DNA from: Spirosoma fluviale
GTDB lineage: Bacteria; Bacteroidota; Bacteroidia; Cytophagales; Spirosomataceae
Direction: 5' to 3'
NCBI RefSeq assembly: GCF_900230225.1
Contig: NZ_OCNH01000008.1
Coordinates: 186,001-250,000 of the forward strand
DNA length: 64,000 nucleotides
Each line of letters starts with the position of its first letter. The first letter of the stretch is position 1. Below the pieces are notes generated by a model, which saw nothing but the letters and a program-made list of their open reading frames with translations, was not told the origin of the DNA and made no database searches. This document shows positions 1 through 8,240 of this stretch, piece after piece. The position numbers were made by a program, and so were the translations under genes.

Positions 1-1338
1 GAAAGCGTCGATGTTATCTACCGACATCGTCATCCCGGCGGCAAAGGTGTGCCCGCCAAACTGTTCCAGCAAATCAGCGCATTCTTCAATCGCTTCGTAC
101 ACATCGAAACCCGGCACCGACCGCGCCGACCCGGCTGCTTTATCATTCGACTGCGTCAGGATGATGGTGGGCCGGTGAAAATGCTCGATGCAGCGCGAGG
201 CCACAATGCCAATTACTCCTTTGTGCCAGGTAGCATCGAACAGAACTGTACTCTTGGCCTGAAGCAGTGATTCGTTGCCCCGAATCATGTCCAGGGCCTG
301 TTCGGTCATAGTGCTGTCAAACTCACGTCGGCTATTGTTATGCTTGTTAATGGCCATCGCAAACTCATCGGCATCTCCTTCCGATTCGGCGAGTAGAAGC
401 TGAACAGCGGCTTTAGCGTGTTGAATACGTCCGGCTGCATTGATGCGCGGGCCTAAGCCAAATACCAGATTGGTTATGTCCAGTTCGCGCGAGAACCCGG
501 CTATTTTGATCAGGGCTTTCAGGCCGGTACGGGGCGACGCGTTGAGGTGTTTCAGACCGTAATAAGCCAGTACCCGGTTTTCGCCCGTAAGCGGCACAAT
601 ATCCGACGCAATACTTACGGCCACCAAATCCAGGCTAGGGTATAGCTCGTTCAGGTCAATACCTTTATGGAGACAAAAGGCCTGAAGCAGTTTAAACCCT
701 ACACCACAACCGCTCAGTTCCTTATAAGGATATTGGCAATCGTCCCGTTTAGGGTCAAGTACGGCGGCAGCGTCGGGAATTTCATCGCCGGGGCGATGGT
801 GATCACAAATAATAAAATCGACGCCGAGTGCCTTCGCTTCGGCCACCCGATCAATTGATTTAATGCCGCAATCGAGGGCAATTATTAGTGTAAATCCATT
901 TTCGGCCGCCCATTGAATGCCCTGCTTCGAAATACCATACCCTTCTTTATAGCGATCAGGAATGTAATAGTCGATGGCCGAATGATAACTTTTTAGAAAT
1001 CCGTAAACGAGAGCAACCGAGGTTGTACCATCGACATCATAATCGCCATAGACCAGAATTTTCTCCTGCCGTTCGGGAAGCATGGCCATTTGCAGGCGTG
1101 TAATGGCCTTATCCATGTCCTTCATCTCGAAAGGATTGTGCAAATGATTGATTTCCGGTCTAAAGAACGTCCGGGCTTCTTCGTAGGTTTGCACACCTCG
1201 CTGAACTAAAAGTGCCGCCAAAAACGGACTTACGCCTAGCGAATTTGTTAATACTTCAATAGCCGACCGCTGTTCCGACGAATCGGGCAAAGGTTTTGTA
1301 ATCCATCGTTTGGAAGCGGGGGGCGGTTGGGCTATCAT
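1..1338 (-). CDS. recJ: Single-stranded-DNA-specific exonuclease RecJ (partial, C-terminus off the left edge)
   Basis: I translated this frame by eye from the ATG at 1338; it stays open for 446 codons to base 1. RecJ degrades single-stranded DNA 5'-3' in recombination and repair in the cytoplasm. Visible motifs are the DHH-family metal motif GDYDVDG (about residues 98-104), the DHH triad (about 179-181), a GPRINAAGRI block, and further on KGVIGIVASR and FGGHTFAAG of the DHHA1 region. RecJ is usually about 570 residues, so roughly the last 120 are missing only because the window ends. It is divergent from the DUF2141 gene, with 40 bp between the two starts. The identification is firm. Confidence 0.95.
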   Translation of the reverse strand, partial: MIAQPPPASKRWITKPLPDSSEQRSAIEVLTNSLGVSPFLAALLVQRGVQTYEEARTFFRPEINHLHNPFEMKDMDKAITRLQMAMLPERQEKILVYGDYDVDGTTSVALVYGFLKSYHSAIDYYIPDRYKEGYGISKQGIQWAAENGFTLIIALDCGIKSIDRVAEAKALGVDFIICDHHRPGDEIPDAAAVLDPKRDDCQYPYKELSGCGVGFKLLQAFCLHKGIDLNELYPSLDLVAVSIASDIVPLTGENRVLAYYGLKHLNASPRTGLKALIKIAGFSRELDITNLVFGLGPRINAAGRIQHAKAAVQLLLAESEGDADEFAMAINKHNNSRREFDSTMTEQALDMIRGNESLLQAKSTVLFDATWHKGVIGIVASRCIEHFHRPTIILTQSNDKAAGSARSVPGFDVYEAIEECADLLEQFGGHTFAAGMTMSVDNIDAF

Positions 1339-1378
1339 AATTGCAAGATAAATCCGTTTTTAGAAAAACACTCACTAT

Positions 1379-1807
1379 ATGTTCTATTTGCTTTCGCTTT
1401 TCGGTTTCCTTCTATCAAGCCCGGCAACACCAGATACGCCAAAAAAAACGAACTTAACCATTGAAGTTCATAACGTTCGCGCGTTAACGGGTGCCGTTTA
1501 TGTGGCTGTTTTTAAACCCGGAAAAGATTTTCCTGAGGGGAAACCAATAGTAGGTAAAAAAGTTGATGTAACGCATGATCGCGTACTAACCACATTTTCG
1601 GTTGAGCCGGGATCGTATGCCATTGCGGTGTATCATGATGAAAATGGCAACGGTAAAATGGATAAACGAATGTTTGGCATTCCTAAAGAACCGTACGGGT
1701 TCAGTAATGATTTTCGGCCTAAACTGTCGGCACCAAAGTTCAGCGACTGCGAATTCAGTGTTGGCGATAGTGGCAGAACAGTACGCATAAAACTGGATGG
1801 AATTTAA
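1379..1807 (+). CDS. Secreted DUF2141 domain protein
   Basis: A 142-residue protein with a short hydrophobic N-terminus (about residues 1-16) that reads as a Sec signal, followed by a DUF2141 domain. Family features visible are the GAVYVAVFKPGKDFP stretch near residue 39, the SYAIAVYHDENGNGKMD segment around 82-96, and the FGIPKEPYGFSND segment after it. The DENGNGKMD stretch resembles a calcium-binding loop. The function of the family is unknown; such proteins are common exported proteins in Bacteroidota. It stands alone, divergent from recJ and 155 bp upstream of guaB. Confidence 0.85.
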   Translation: MFYLLSLFGFLLSSPATPDTPKKTNLTIEVHNVRALTGAVYVAVFKPGKDFPEGKPIVGKKVDVTHDRVLTTFSVEPGSYAIAVYHDENGNGKMDKRMFGIPKEPYGFSNDFRPKLSAPKFSDCEFSVGDSGRTVRIKLDGI

Positions 1808-1923
1808 TACTAACAACTTGACTATCAAGAGCCCCTACATCAGACTGTCTGGTAAGTAGTGTTCTTAAATTGTTAAATCAAGATTAATCCGGTACGACAC
1901 GCTGGTTGGATCAGTTTTTTTCG

Positions 1924-1931
1924 TAATTTTG
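1924..1931 (+). promoter_or_regulatory. Putative guaB promoter -7 element
   Basis: TAATTTTG matches the Bacteroidota -7 consensus TAnnTTTG exactly and lies 31 bp before the guaB ATG. A weak -33-like TTGG sits at 1906-1909. I see no known riboswitch in the 155-bp leader region. This is a motif match only, with no mapped start. Confidence 0.5.
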
Positions 1932-1962
1932 TCCGGCAAATAACACCACCTGTTTATTTGCT

Positions 1963-3435
1963 ATGAGCTTAGATACCAGTAAATTTCTTTACGAGGCTCT
2001 CACCTACGACGACGTACTGCTGTTACCTGCCTATTCGGAGGTACTTCCACGCGATACGCAAACCGTTTCCCAACTCACCCGCAACATTCGGCTAAACGTT
2101 CCACTCATCTCGGCGGCTATGGACACCGTTACAGAGTCAGCTTTAGCAATCGCAATGGCGCAGGAAGGCGGTATCGGTATTATCCACAAGAACATGAGCA
2201 TTGAGGCTCAGGCCGACCAGGTTCGAAAAGTCAAGCGCTCCGAAAGTGGGATGATCATTGACCCCATTACACTTCTTGAAACAGCTACTTTAGGCGACGC
2301 GCACAAAATTATGCGCGAGTTTAAAATTGGCGGTATCCCGGTTATTGATGAGTTGGGTAAACTGGTTGGCATCCTGACCAACCGCGACTTGCGTTTTCAG
2401 CACGACATGACTAAACCCGTTACGGCTGTCATGACGCAAAAAAACCTCATTACAGCACGGGAAGGATTAACGCTCGAAGAAGCTGAGACGATCCTCCAAC
2501 AGCACCGGATTGAGAAACTGCCAATCGTTAACGACACCTACCAGTTAGTTGGCCTGATCACGTACAAAGACATTCTGAAGAAAAAGAGCCACCCCAATGC
2601 CTGCAAAGACGAACTGGGACGGCTACGCGTAGGCGCTGCCGTGGGCGTCACGCCCGACCTGCACCGACGCATCGAAGCATTGGTAAAGGCTGGCGTCGAT
2701 GTCATTAGTGTCGATACCGCACACGGTCACTCAAAGGGTGTTCTGGACGCTGTACGGGGAATTAAAGAGCAATTTCCCAAACTTCAGGTAATAGCCGGTA
2801 ACGTAGCCACCGGCGAAGGAGCCAAAGCCCTTGCTGATGCCGGTGCCGACGCCGTAAAAGTGGGCGTAGGACCGGGCAGTATCTGCACAACCCGGATTAT
2901 TGCCGGTATTGGCATGCCGCAGTTAACGGCCGTTTATGAATCCGCTAAAGCCTTACAGGGCACGGGTGTTCCGGTTATTGCCGACGGTGGCATTCGTTTT
3001 TCGGGCGATATTACCAAAGCCATTGCCGGAGGGGCCAGCACTGTTATGATTGGTTCGCTTCTGGCGGGTACGGAAGAAGCCCCCGGTGAAGTTGTCCTGT
3101 ATGAAGGGCGCCGGTTTAAAACCTACCGGGGTATGGGTTCTGTAGAAGCAATGGAAGACGGCTCGAAAGACCGCTATTTCCAGGATGCTGAGGACGACAT
3201 CAAGAAACTGGTACCCGAAGGGATCGTTGGCCGCGTTCCCATAAAAGGCAAAGTCTCGGAGATCATTTACCAGATGGTTGGTGGTCTGAAAGCCGGAATG
3301 GGTTACTGCGGTGCCATTGATGTACCGGCACTTCAGCAGGCTAAATTCGTAAAAATCACAACGGCGGGTTCACGCGAAAGCCACCCGCACGATATTCAGA
3401 TTCAGAAAGAAGCGCCGAATTATTCGGCACGATGA
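1963..3435 (+). CDS. guaB: Inosine-5'-monophosphate dehydrogenase
   Basis: A 490-residue protein, full length for bacterial IMPDH, which converts IMP and NAD+ to XMP as the committed step of GTP synthesis. The N-terminus carries the YDDVLLLPAYSEVLP segment. Two CBS domains interrupt the TIM barrel at about residues 95-210. The catalytic loop GPGSICTT has its active Cys at about residue 308, and the phosphate-binding DGGIR is at about 341-345. The C-terminal flap region is present. The start follows a good -7 element by 31 bp. A heptad-arm hairpin begins eight bases after the stop and probably ends the transcript. The gene is monocistronic. Confidence 0.98.
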   Translation: MSLDTSKFLYEALTYDDVLLLPAYSEVLPRDTQTVSQLTRNIRLNVPLISAAMDTVTESALAIAMAQEGGIGIIHKNMSIEAQADQVRKVKRSESGMIIDPITLLETATLGDAHKIMREFKIGGIPVIDELGKLVGILTNRDLRFQHDMTKPVTAVMTQKNLITAREGLTLEEAETILQQHRIEKLPIVNDTYQLVGLITYKDILKKKSHPNACKDELGRLRVGAAVGVTPDLHRRIEALVKAGVDVISVDTAHGHSKGVLDAVRGIKEQFPKLQVIAGNVATGEGAKALADAGADAVKVGVGPGSICTTRIIAGIGMPQLTAVYESAKALQGTGVPVIADGGIRFSGDITKAIAGGASTVMIGSLLAGTEEAPGEVVLYEGRRFKTYRGMGSVEAMEDGSKDRYFQDAEDDIKKLVPEGIVGRVPIKGKVSEIIYQMVGGLKAGMGYCGAIDVPALQQAKFVKITTAGSRESHPHDIQIQKEAPNYSAR

Positions 3436-3443
3436 AAAAGAGT

Positions 3444-3503
3444 ATAGGCTGTATGCTACAGGATGTCGTGAAAACGATATATATCCTATAGCATACAGCC
3501 TAT
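3444..3503. repeat. Heptad-arm hairpin A, downstream of guaB
   Basis: Two 21-nt arms (3444-3464 and 3483-3503) pair with one mismatch. The right arm reads as 7-nt words: tcctata, gcataca, gcctatt. Between the arms, TCGT-GAAA-ACGA can form a small inner stem with a GAAA loop. No long T-run follows, so this is not a classical intrinsic terminator, though it may still stop or protect the guaB transcript. The right arm also overlaps the 3' end of a possible minus-strand small ORF. It belongs to the same structural class as the hairpins near 4.95, 21.3, 24.2 and 45.4 kb. Confidence 0.7.
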
Positions 3504-3632
3504 TATACTGTTTGTACCGGGCCTCATGATTTGGTGGGAGCAATGCGACAGCATAAAATCGATCTCTTCAGGATGGATAACTCCAAAGACCAACCATTGC
3601 TCGCTTATTCTTGCCAGGTAGCTAAAGGCCAC
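3486..3632 (-). CDS. Possible small ORF (48 codons), uncertain
   Basis: A minus-strand frame from GTG at 3632 to TAG at 3486-3488 encodes about 48 residues with a protein-like mix, including the segment QWLVFGVIHPEEIDFMLSHC. It overlaps the end of the 97-residue gene upstream by 28 bp in another frame, so it could be a coupled second cistron or the shifted tail of that gene. Its last codons lie inside the right arm of hairpin A. There is no ATG and the opposite strand is also open here, so I hold it as a candidate only. Confidence 0.25.
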   Translation of the reverse strand: MAFSYLARISEQWLVFGVIHPEEIDFMLSHCSHQIMRPGTNSIIGCML

Positions 3633-3898
3633 GTAGAATTACCAGTAGCCGGAGAAAGCAACAACTCCTGCCATTGGCTTTCCAGTTGCTGAAAAGGCGT
3701 TGATATAGTTTGTCCGTCAAATGCATCAACAGGAAGCGATGTGTGCTGTCCGTTGTCAATAAGTTCGGCTTTACTGACATGTTTGTTTGATGAGCACAAC
3801 GAGCTTAATACATCAAGAGAATATTCCATAGTTGAAAACCACCATGAATGTTCTCGCTCATTACCTAGTAGATCAATTGTGGTAAAACGAAGTACCAT
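3605..3898 (-). CDS. Small hypothetical protein, 97 aa
   Basis: A 97-residue soluble protein starting at an ATG, without signal peptide or membrane segment. The N-terminal half contains the tryptophan pair of EHSWWFST and a cysteine in SSLCSSNK. The second half is glutamine and tryptophan rich (FQQLESQWQELL) and looks helical. I do not recognise a family. About 260 bp of AT-rich non-coding DNA lies upstream, so it has its own transcription unit. It could be a lineage-specific gene of Spirosoma-like bacteria. Coding potential is supported by composition and an intact ATG frame, nothing more. Confidence 0.55.
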   Translation of the reverse strand: MVLRFTTIDLLGNEREHSWWFSTMEYSLDVLSSLCSSNKHVSKAELIDNGQHTSLPVDAFDGQTISTPFQQLESQWQELLLSPATGNSTWPLATWQE

Positions 3899-4161
3899 AT
3901 TCTTATTATTAGGGAAAGTACGGAATTAAATACGGAGTAGTCAGCAAAAATATAAAACTTCATCTATATATACTCTATGTGAACAATATTTTTTAATAAT
4001 AAATAAAATTAAACAACTTTGAGTAATTACCACTATGCTACTTATAAGTATTCAATCAGCTTATATAGTACTTTGTTTAGAGTTTTAGACAAGACATTCT
4101 TTTGTATTTGAAGCAGTTAGGATCAATACTATTTTTCGTCTAAAACGATTTTTTTCTTACC
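3899..4161. other. AT-rich intergenic region
   Basis: About 260 bp with strongly elevated A+T compared with the flanking genes. It must hold the promoter of the 97-aa gene and the end of the phosphoesterase transcript. I see no RNA gene, no convincing terminator stem and no repeat of the families described elsewhere in the window. Confidence 0.6.
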
Positions 4162-4905
4162 CTACCTTACAGGATCTAAGTAAAAAACAGCACTGTTTGT
4201 GCCATGGGTGGTCAAGTTGATCTCGCGAATACCGATCCGTAGGGTGTCAATTGAAAATCCAACCGTATCCTGTTTCATCTGATAGAAGGTAGACGGAGAA
4301 AGTAACGCCAAGAGGTTACCGCGCTGTACTACTTTTTCGACGTGATAATGTCCACAAACCACCGTTATATGGCAAGGCAAGTCGCGAACAAGTTCAATAA
4401 ATTGTTCACTTTGCCGAAAAGGGTATTTCCGATCCATGAATTGAACATCTGCCGGAAGGGGCGGATGATGCATGAACACGATTATGTTCGTATCGCGCAG
4501 GGCCGATAGATAGTCCCTGAACCAGGTCCACTGTTGGTCTGAGAGTACTCCTTCCGATGAATCCAAGAACAAAGCGGGCCTTCCCTCAAGGGGCAATGCA
4601 TAATACAACTCGCCCTCGTGCAAGTCATGCTTTTTGTTGAATACCTCCGCCAGCATCATCGAATTATCATGATTCCCGGAAATCACGTAATACGGAAATG
4701 GTAGCGCATCAATCTGTTGCCTCACCCATTTGTAGATCGACAAGTCGCCGGTGGCATTGCAAAAATCACCACCTAATACCAAACAACTAGGTTTTAATTC
4801 GGACAAAAAGTCCAGTGCTTTCAGGAAGTTTTGCCGGACATCTACTCCCTCCGGAAGTTCACCTTCAGCACCCAGGTGCATGTCGGTTAGAAAAGCTATT
4901 CGCAT
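4162..4905 (-). CDS. Calcineurin-like metallophosphoesterase
   Basis: A 247-residue cytoplasmic phosphoesterase. The dimetal motifs are all present: Asp8 and His10 in LTDMHLG, Asp47 in GGDFCN, the GNHD box at about 77-80, the MHHPPLP histidines, and GHYH near residue 190. This matches the family that includes 3',5'-cAMP phosphodiesterase CpdA and Icc proteins, but the true substrate cannot be read from sequence. It lies downstream of mazG on the same strand, separated by a 63-bp gap that holds heptad-arm hairpin B, which may uncouple the two genes. Confidence 0.88.
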   Translation of the reverse strand: MRIAFLTDMHLGAEGELPEGVDVRQNFLKALDFLSELKPSCLVLGGDFCNATGDLSIYKWVRQQIDALPFPYYVISGNHDNSMMLAEVFNKKHDLHEGELYYALPLEGRPALFLDSSEGVLSDQQWTWFRDYLSALRDTNIIVFMHHPPLPADVQFMDRKYPFRQSEQFIELVRDLPCHITVVCGHYHVEKVVQRGNLLALLSPSTFYQMKQDTVGFSIDTLRIGIREINLTTHGTNSAVFYLDPVR

Positions 4906-4926
4906 GATTTAATGTATGATGTGTTA

Positions 4927-4983
4927 AGAAAGATGTAGGATATATAATGTATTTCCCTGCGGCATATATCATACATCTTTCTT
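4927..4983. repeat. Heptad-arm hairpin B, between mazG and the phosphoesterase gene
   Basis: Arms at 4927-4945 and 4965-4983 pair over 19 nt with one mismatch. The right arm reads as tatatca, tacatct, ttcttcg, sharing its first two words with hairpin C near 45.45 kb. The right arm encodes the last four residues (KKDV) and the TGA stop of mazG on the minus strand. A further copy of the word gatg(t)atgat lies just outside at 4912-4921. It may act as an mRNA 3'-end or processing structure between the two minus-strand genes. Confidence 0.7.
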
Positions 4984-5811
4984 CGCTTCATTCCAGTATA
5001 CGTCCATCTCGGCCAGTGTCATGCTGCTGAGCGTTCTTCCACTGGCACGGGCCTGTTCTTCCATATACTGAAAGCGTTTGATGAATTTTTTGTTGGTACG
5101 TTCCAGAGCTGTCTCAGGATTTATATCGATAAAACGGGCGTAGTTGACAAGCGAGAAAAGTAAGTCGCCAAACTCATTTTCGGCTCGTTGCTGGTCAATC
5201 ACCGTTCCGGACTCTGCGTTGAATTCAGCTTTAAATTCCTGCATCTCCTCCTCAACCTTTTGCCACACCTGCTGTTTTTCGTCCCAGTCAAAGCCGGCCC
5301 CTCTGGCTTTCTCCTGTATGCGCATGGCTTTTACCAGAGCCGGTAGTGAACCCGGTACTCCACCCAGCACCGACTTATTACCTTCTTTTAATTTGAGTTG
5401 CTCCCAGTTTGCTTTTACCTGTTCTTCATTTTCGGCAATGACTTTTTGGCCGTTGGAATCCGGGTAAATATGCGGGTGGCGACTAATGAGCTTTTCGCAA
5501 ACGCTGTTTAGCACGTCGGCCATATCAAAACGACCTGGAGATCCGGCAGGTAATTCGGAGGCAATTTTAGCATAGAAAACCAGGTGTAGCTGAATATCCC
5601 CTATTTCTTTTCGAATTTCGGGTAAATCATGTTCCAGGATGGCGTCCGAGAGTTCGTAGGTTTCTTCGATGGTCAAGTGACGCAGGCTCTCCAGCGTTTG
5701 CTTCCGGTCCCAGGGGCACTGCTCACGTAGCTCGTCCATTATTGTCAGGAGCCGGTCAAATGCCATTAGTTGCTCCTGACGGCGGGGGGGTAATTCTTGA
5801 AATTGCTTCAT
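4969..5811 (-). CDS. mazG: Nucleoside triphosphate pyrophosphohydrolase MazG
   Basis: MazG hydrolyses (d)NTPs to monophosphates and pyrophosphate, cleaning the nucleotide pool. The protein has two all-alpha MazG domains. The first has Glu49, Glu50, Glu53 and Glu69, Asp72 (numbered from the ATG at 5811), the expected Mg2+ ligands. The second has a KVEEEMQEF helix and an ENEFGDLLFSLVNYAR helix. An upstream GTG at 5841 would add ten residues unlike the family, so I prefer the ATG at 5811 (280 aa). The last codons and stop are supplied by hairpin B. It heads a two-gene minus-strand unit with the phosphoesterase. Confidence 0.93.
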   Translation of the reverse strand: MKQFQELPPRRQEQLMAFDRLLTIMDELREQCPWDRKQTLESLRHLTIEETYELSDAILEHDLPEIRKEIGDIQLHLVFYAKIASELPAGSPGRFDMADVLNSVCEKLISRHPHIYPDSNGQKVIAENEEQVKANWEQLKLKEGNKSVLGGVPGSLPALVKAMRIQEKARGAGFDWDEKQQVWQKVEEEMQEFKAEFNAESGTVIDQQRAENEFGDLLFSLVNYARFIDINPETALERTNKKFIKRFQYMEEQARASGRTLSSMTLAEMDVYWNEAKKDV

Positions 5812-5936
5812 TCGTACGAAAACCGATAGGGCTTTATGCACCTCACAGGTTTATTGGAAACTGTATTTTGTGATAAACCTCCCGAAAAGATAGGTGTATG
5901 ATACTTCTTTTCAATAAACAGGACACAAAAAAACAT

Positions 5937-6650
5937 TTAAAGCTTGATTAATCGCTTTACCTGCCGCCCATTATCGGTTCGAAGGCTGTAAAGGTAATGC
6001 CCGGCGGTGAGGTTAGCTCCGCTCACCGTTACGTTGCAGTTGCCACGATCAAAACGCCCATCGTGCAGGACAATTATCTCCCGCCCTGTCAGGTCATACA
6101 GGGCCAGACGAACTGTTCCAGCCTGGTTAATTGAAAATTGAATTTCGGTACTTTCAGCAAATGGATTGGGCGTATTCTGACCAAGACTAAACATACCTTC
6201 GTATGCGTCTAAAATCGGTGCTTGACGAAAAATGGGTAGGGACTCAAACTCGCGGCCCAGAATAGTTTGCGTTGTACTGGCATCAACGCCGAGGTGATCG
6301 CGGAGAACACTGGCGTACACCTGGCGGAAGTCATTCTTAAATTTCAGGTCGCCGTTACTGTCGACATCACTCAGAACAGGAGCAGCTCCAACAATACCCC
6401 CCCGTACGGGATCACCAATCACAAAAAGAGGAGCGGCCGTACCATGATCGGTACCATTGGTGCCATTCTGATTGACACGGCGACCAAATTCCGAGAACGT
6501 CATAACCGTAACCTTCTTGGCCAGGTTTTGCTTTCCTACAAAATCGTCGACTGACGTATAAGAGAGAGCTTTTCTCAAGTCGTCGCGTGTGTAGCCGAAT
6601 AAACAACGAGCAAGTAGATGGCGGGCAGCATCTATGTTCCATGTGACCAT
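5937..6650 (-). pseudogene. Chimeric remnant: DUF1800 N-terminus fused to DUF1501 C-terminus with a T9SS sorting domain
   Basis: The 237-residue frame is intact but composite. Residues 1 to about 38 (WNIDAARHLLARCLFGYT and following) look like the extreme N-terminus of a DUF1800 protein. Residues from about 46 (VTVMTFSEFGRRV, then NGTDHGTAAPLFVIGDPVRGG) match the C-terminal part of a DUF1501 protein. Residues 155-237 are a type A T9SS C-terminal domain (NTPNPF start, YDLTGREI, ending in VKRLIKL). DUF1800 and DUF1501 genes are often neighbours in Bacteroidota, so one in-frame deletion joining them explains the structure. There is no signal peptide, so the sorting domain is probably useless. 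Most of both parents is missing. Confidence 0.75.
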
Positions 6651-6950
6651 TATTTACTTGGTGTTTCTTTATAATGAAAGTCAGAAATAACTGTTTTACG
6701 AAACGACACTCGAGTCAACTAGTATACCATATTATGCAAAAAGTCTCTTAAATCTATTCAATATTTGATGGTAAGACGCATTATTTCACATTAAAAATCG
6801 TAGGGTTTAGAGAAGAGAATACATTAGTTATCCTATTGATTTAAAGCTTTCCCCATTTATTGGTATCGAAGGATCGCCTATAAGACACAGCTAGATTGAG
6901 AAAAAAAATAATTTCGCCTGGCTTGTTGAAAGTCAGTTATTAATTTCGCT
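6651..6950. other. AT-rich intergenic region between divergent units
   Basis: About 300 bp of AT-rich DNA between the chimeric remnant and the DUF1361 unit. Apart from the operator-like palindrome at its right edge (listed separately) I see no gene, RNA or repeat in it. Confidence 0.6.
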
Positions 6951-6969
6951 TACTTTGCAAAACAAAGTA
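6951..6969. promoter_or_regulatory. Palindromic operator candidate overlapping the DUF1361 promoter
   Basis: TACTTTG-CAAAA-CAAAGTA is a perfect 7-bp inverted repeat with a 5-bp spacer, ending 9 bp before the ATG at 6979. Its left half overlaps a -7-like sequence (TTACTTTG, 7 of 8 to TAnnTTTG), so a bound protein would block transcription. A possible -33 TTG lies in the GGCTTGTTGAAAG region. The unit it controls ends with a winged-helix regulator (8891-9190), an obvious candidate ligand. The symmetry is seen directly; the function is inference. Confidence 0.6.
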
Positions 6970-6978
6970 CTTTAATAC

Positions 6979-7689
6979 ATGCAAATCTCAACATCTTCTT
7001 TTCTTCGTTCAAGAGTAATTTCATCACGAGACGCCCGACCCGGAAGAGGTCAGTTAGCCCTGGTACTCTTGACGCTGACGGGTCTGAGTCTGGTTACAGT
7101 GCGGGGTTTATTGACGGGCAACTGGTGGTTCTTCGTTATGCTGTTATGGAATCTGGCGCTGGCCTGGTTCCCGCTGGGTGTGGTGCTGGTTCTGCGGGAC
7201 TTGCGCACAGCAGGTTTTCGAAGTTACTGGCTATTGGCGGCTGGATTGGCGGGCTGGCTGGCATTTTTACCCAATGCGCCTTACATTATTACCGACCTGT
7301 TTCATATCCGCCACGTCGACCAGCCTTTGCTCTGGTTCGACACCATGACGCTGTTTGTCTTTGCGTTGACAGGGTTACTGGTGGGGCTCTACTCCATCCT
7401 GATTGTGCATCGGATACTCAGGCCATTGGCAGGTAATTTAGTAAGCTGGGGATTGATCGGTATTAGTCAGATTTTATCCGGATTCGGTATTTATCTGGGC
7501 CGGGTTGGCCGGTGGAACAGCTGGAACGTACTCACTAGTCCGTCGGAGTTAACCATTGCCATTACCCATGCCTACCACGACCACCTTAGCCTGAAGCTGA
7601 CCATTGCGTACGGTTTCGTACTTTTTATTTTTTATGTAGCGTTCCATTTGTACGTTGAGCAGGAGCCTGATTCAACTCCGTATCAATGA
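6979..7689 (+). CDS. DUF1361 integral membrane protein
   Basis: A 236-residue inner-membrane protein with about six to seven hydrophobic segments. Family hallmarks of DUF1361 are visible: a WFPLGVVLVLRDLR stretch, FLPNAPYIITDLFHI around residue 95, and the GFGIYLGRVGRWNSW loop around 171-185. Its biochemical role is unknown. It is the first gene of a plus-strand unit that continues with a diacylglycerol kinase, a second membrane protein and a winged-helix regulator, and lies directly behind the palindromic operator candidate. Confidence 0.85.
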   Translation: MQISTSSFLRSRVISSRDARPGRGQLALVLLTLTGLSLVTVRGLLTGNWWFFVMLLWNLALAWFPLGVVLVLRDLRTAGFRSYWLLAAGLAGWLAFLPNAPYIITDLFHIRHVDQPLLWFDTMTLFVFALTGLLVGLYSILIVHRILRPLAGNLVSWGLIGISQILSGFGIYLGRVGRWNSWNVLTSPSELTIAITHAYHDHLSLKLTIAYGFVLFIFYVAFHLYVEQEPDSTPYQ

Positions 7690-7808
7690 GTCATTTTATA
7701 ACCAGGCTTATTAAACACTTGCCGAATTGCCCAAACGCCAAACCTGCGTTGAGCGACCTTTTCGATGACTGCCCGGCTAAGCATACGAAAGTCCGCCTAT
7801 TTTAACGA

Positions 7809-7816
7809 TACCTTTG
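7809..7816 (+). promoter_or_regulatory. Putative internal promoter for the diacylglycerol kinase gene
   Basis: TACCTTTG is a perfect TAnnTTTG -7 element that ends only 4 bp before the ATG at 7821. If it is used, the transcript would be leaderless or nearly so. No clear -33 TTTG is seen in the 25 bp upstream, so confidence is limited. Confidence 0.4.
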
Positions 7817-7820
7817 TTCC

Positions 7821-8192
7821 ATGATTGATTTCCGTAAAGTAGTTCGAAGCTTTCGGTTTGCCGGACAGGGTATTCTGGATCTGTTTCGCTTCGAGAACAA
7901 TGCTAGAGTGCATCTGCTGGTGGCGTGTATAGTGGTCATTGCCGGTCTTTTTTTAGCCTTGAGTCGGATCGAGTGGGCCATTATTCTCACCCAGATTGGT
8001 CTGGTCTGGGCCGCAGAAGCCTTCAATACCGCCATCGAGAAACTGTGCGATTTTGTATCGCCGGGTATACATCCACAAATTAAGGCTATTAAAGATCTAT
8101 CGTCGGGCGCGGTTCTGATCCTGACCATCATGGCGGTACTCGCCGGGATACTCATTCTGGGCGGTCATTTGCTCGATATTTTTCTCCCCTAA
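7821..8192 (+). CDS. Diacylglycerol/undecaprenol kinase family protein
   Basis: A 123-residue DgkA-type membrane kinase, the usual family length. It has an N-terminal amphipathic helix (residues 1-25), Glu26, and three transmembrane helices at about 31-50, 53-72 and 94-115. The signature EAFNTAIEKLCD (residues 66-77) holds the Mg2+ and nucleotide-binding glutamates and the asparagine. These enzymes phosphorylate diacylglycerol or undecaprenol at the inner membrane, and Gram-positive-like sequences of this type usually prefer undecaprenol. Substrate here is undecided. It lies 131 bp after DUF1361 and 48 bp before the next gene. Confidence 0.9.
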   Translation: MIDFRKVVRSFRFAGQGILDLFRFENNARVHLLVACIVVIAGLFLALSRIEWAIILTQIGLVWAAEAFNTAIEKLCDFVSPGIHPQIKAIKDLSSGAVLILTIMAVLAGILILGGHLLDIFLP

Positions 8193-8240
8193 CAAGAATA
8201 ACTTGCTCAATCATTTATTCATCCGTCTTTCTTCTCCCCC

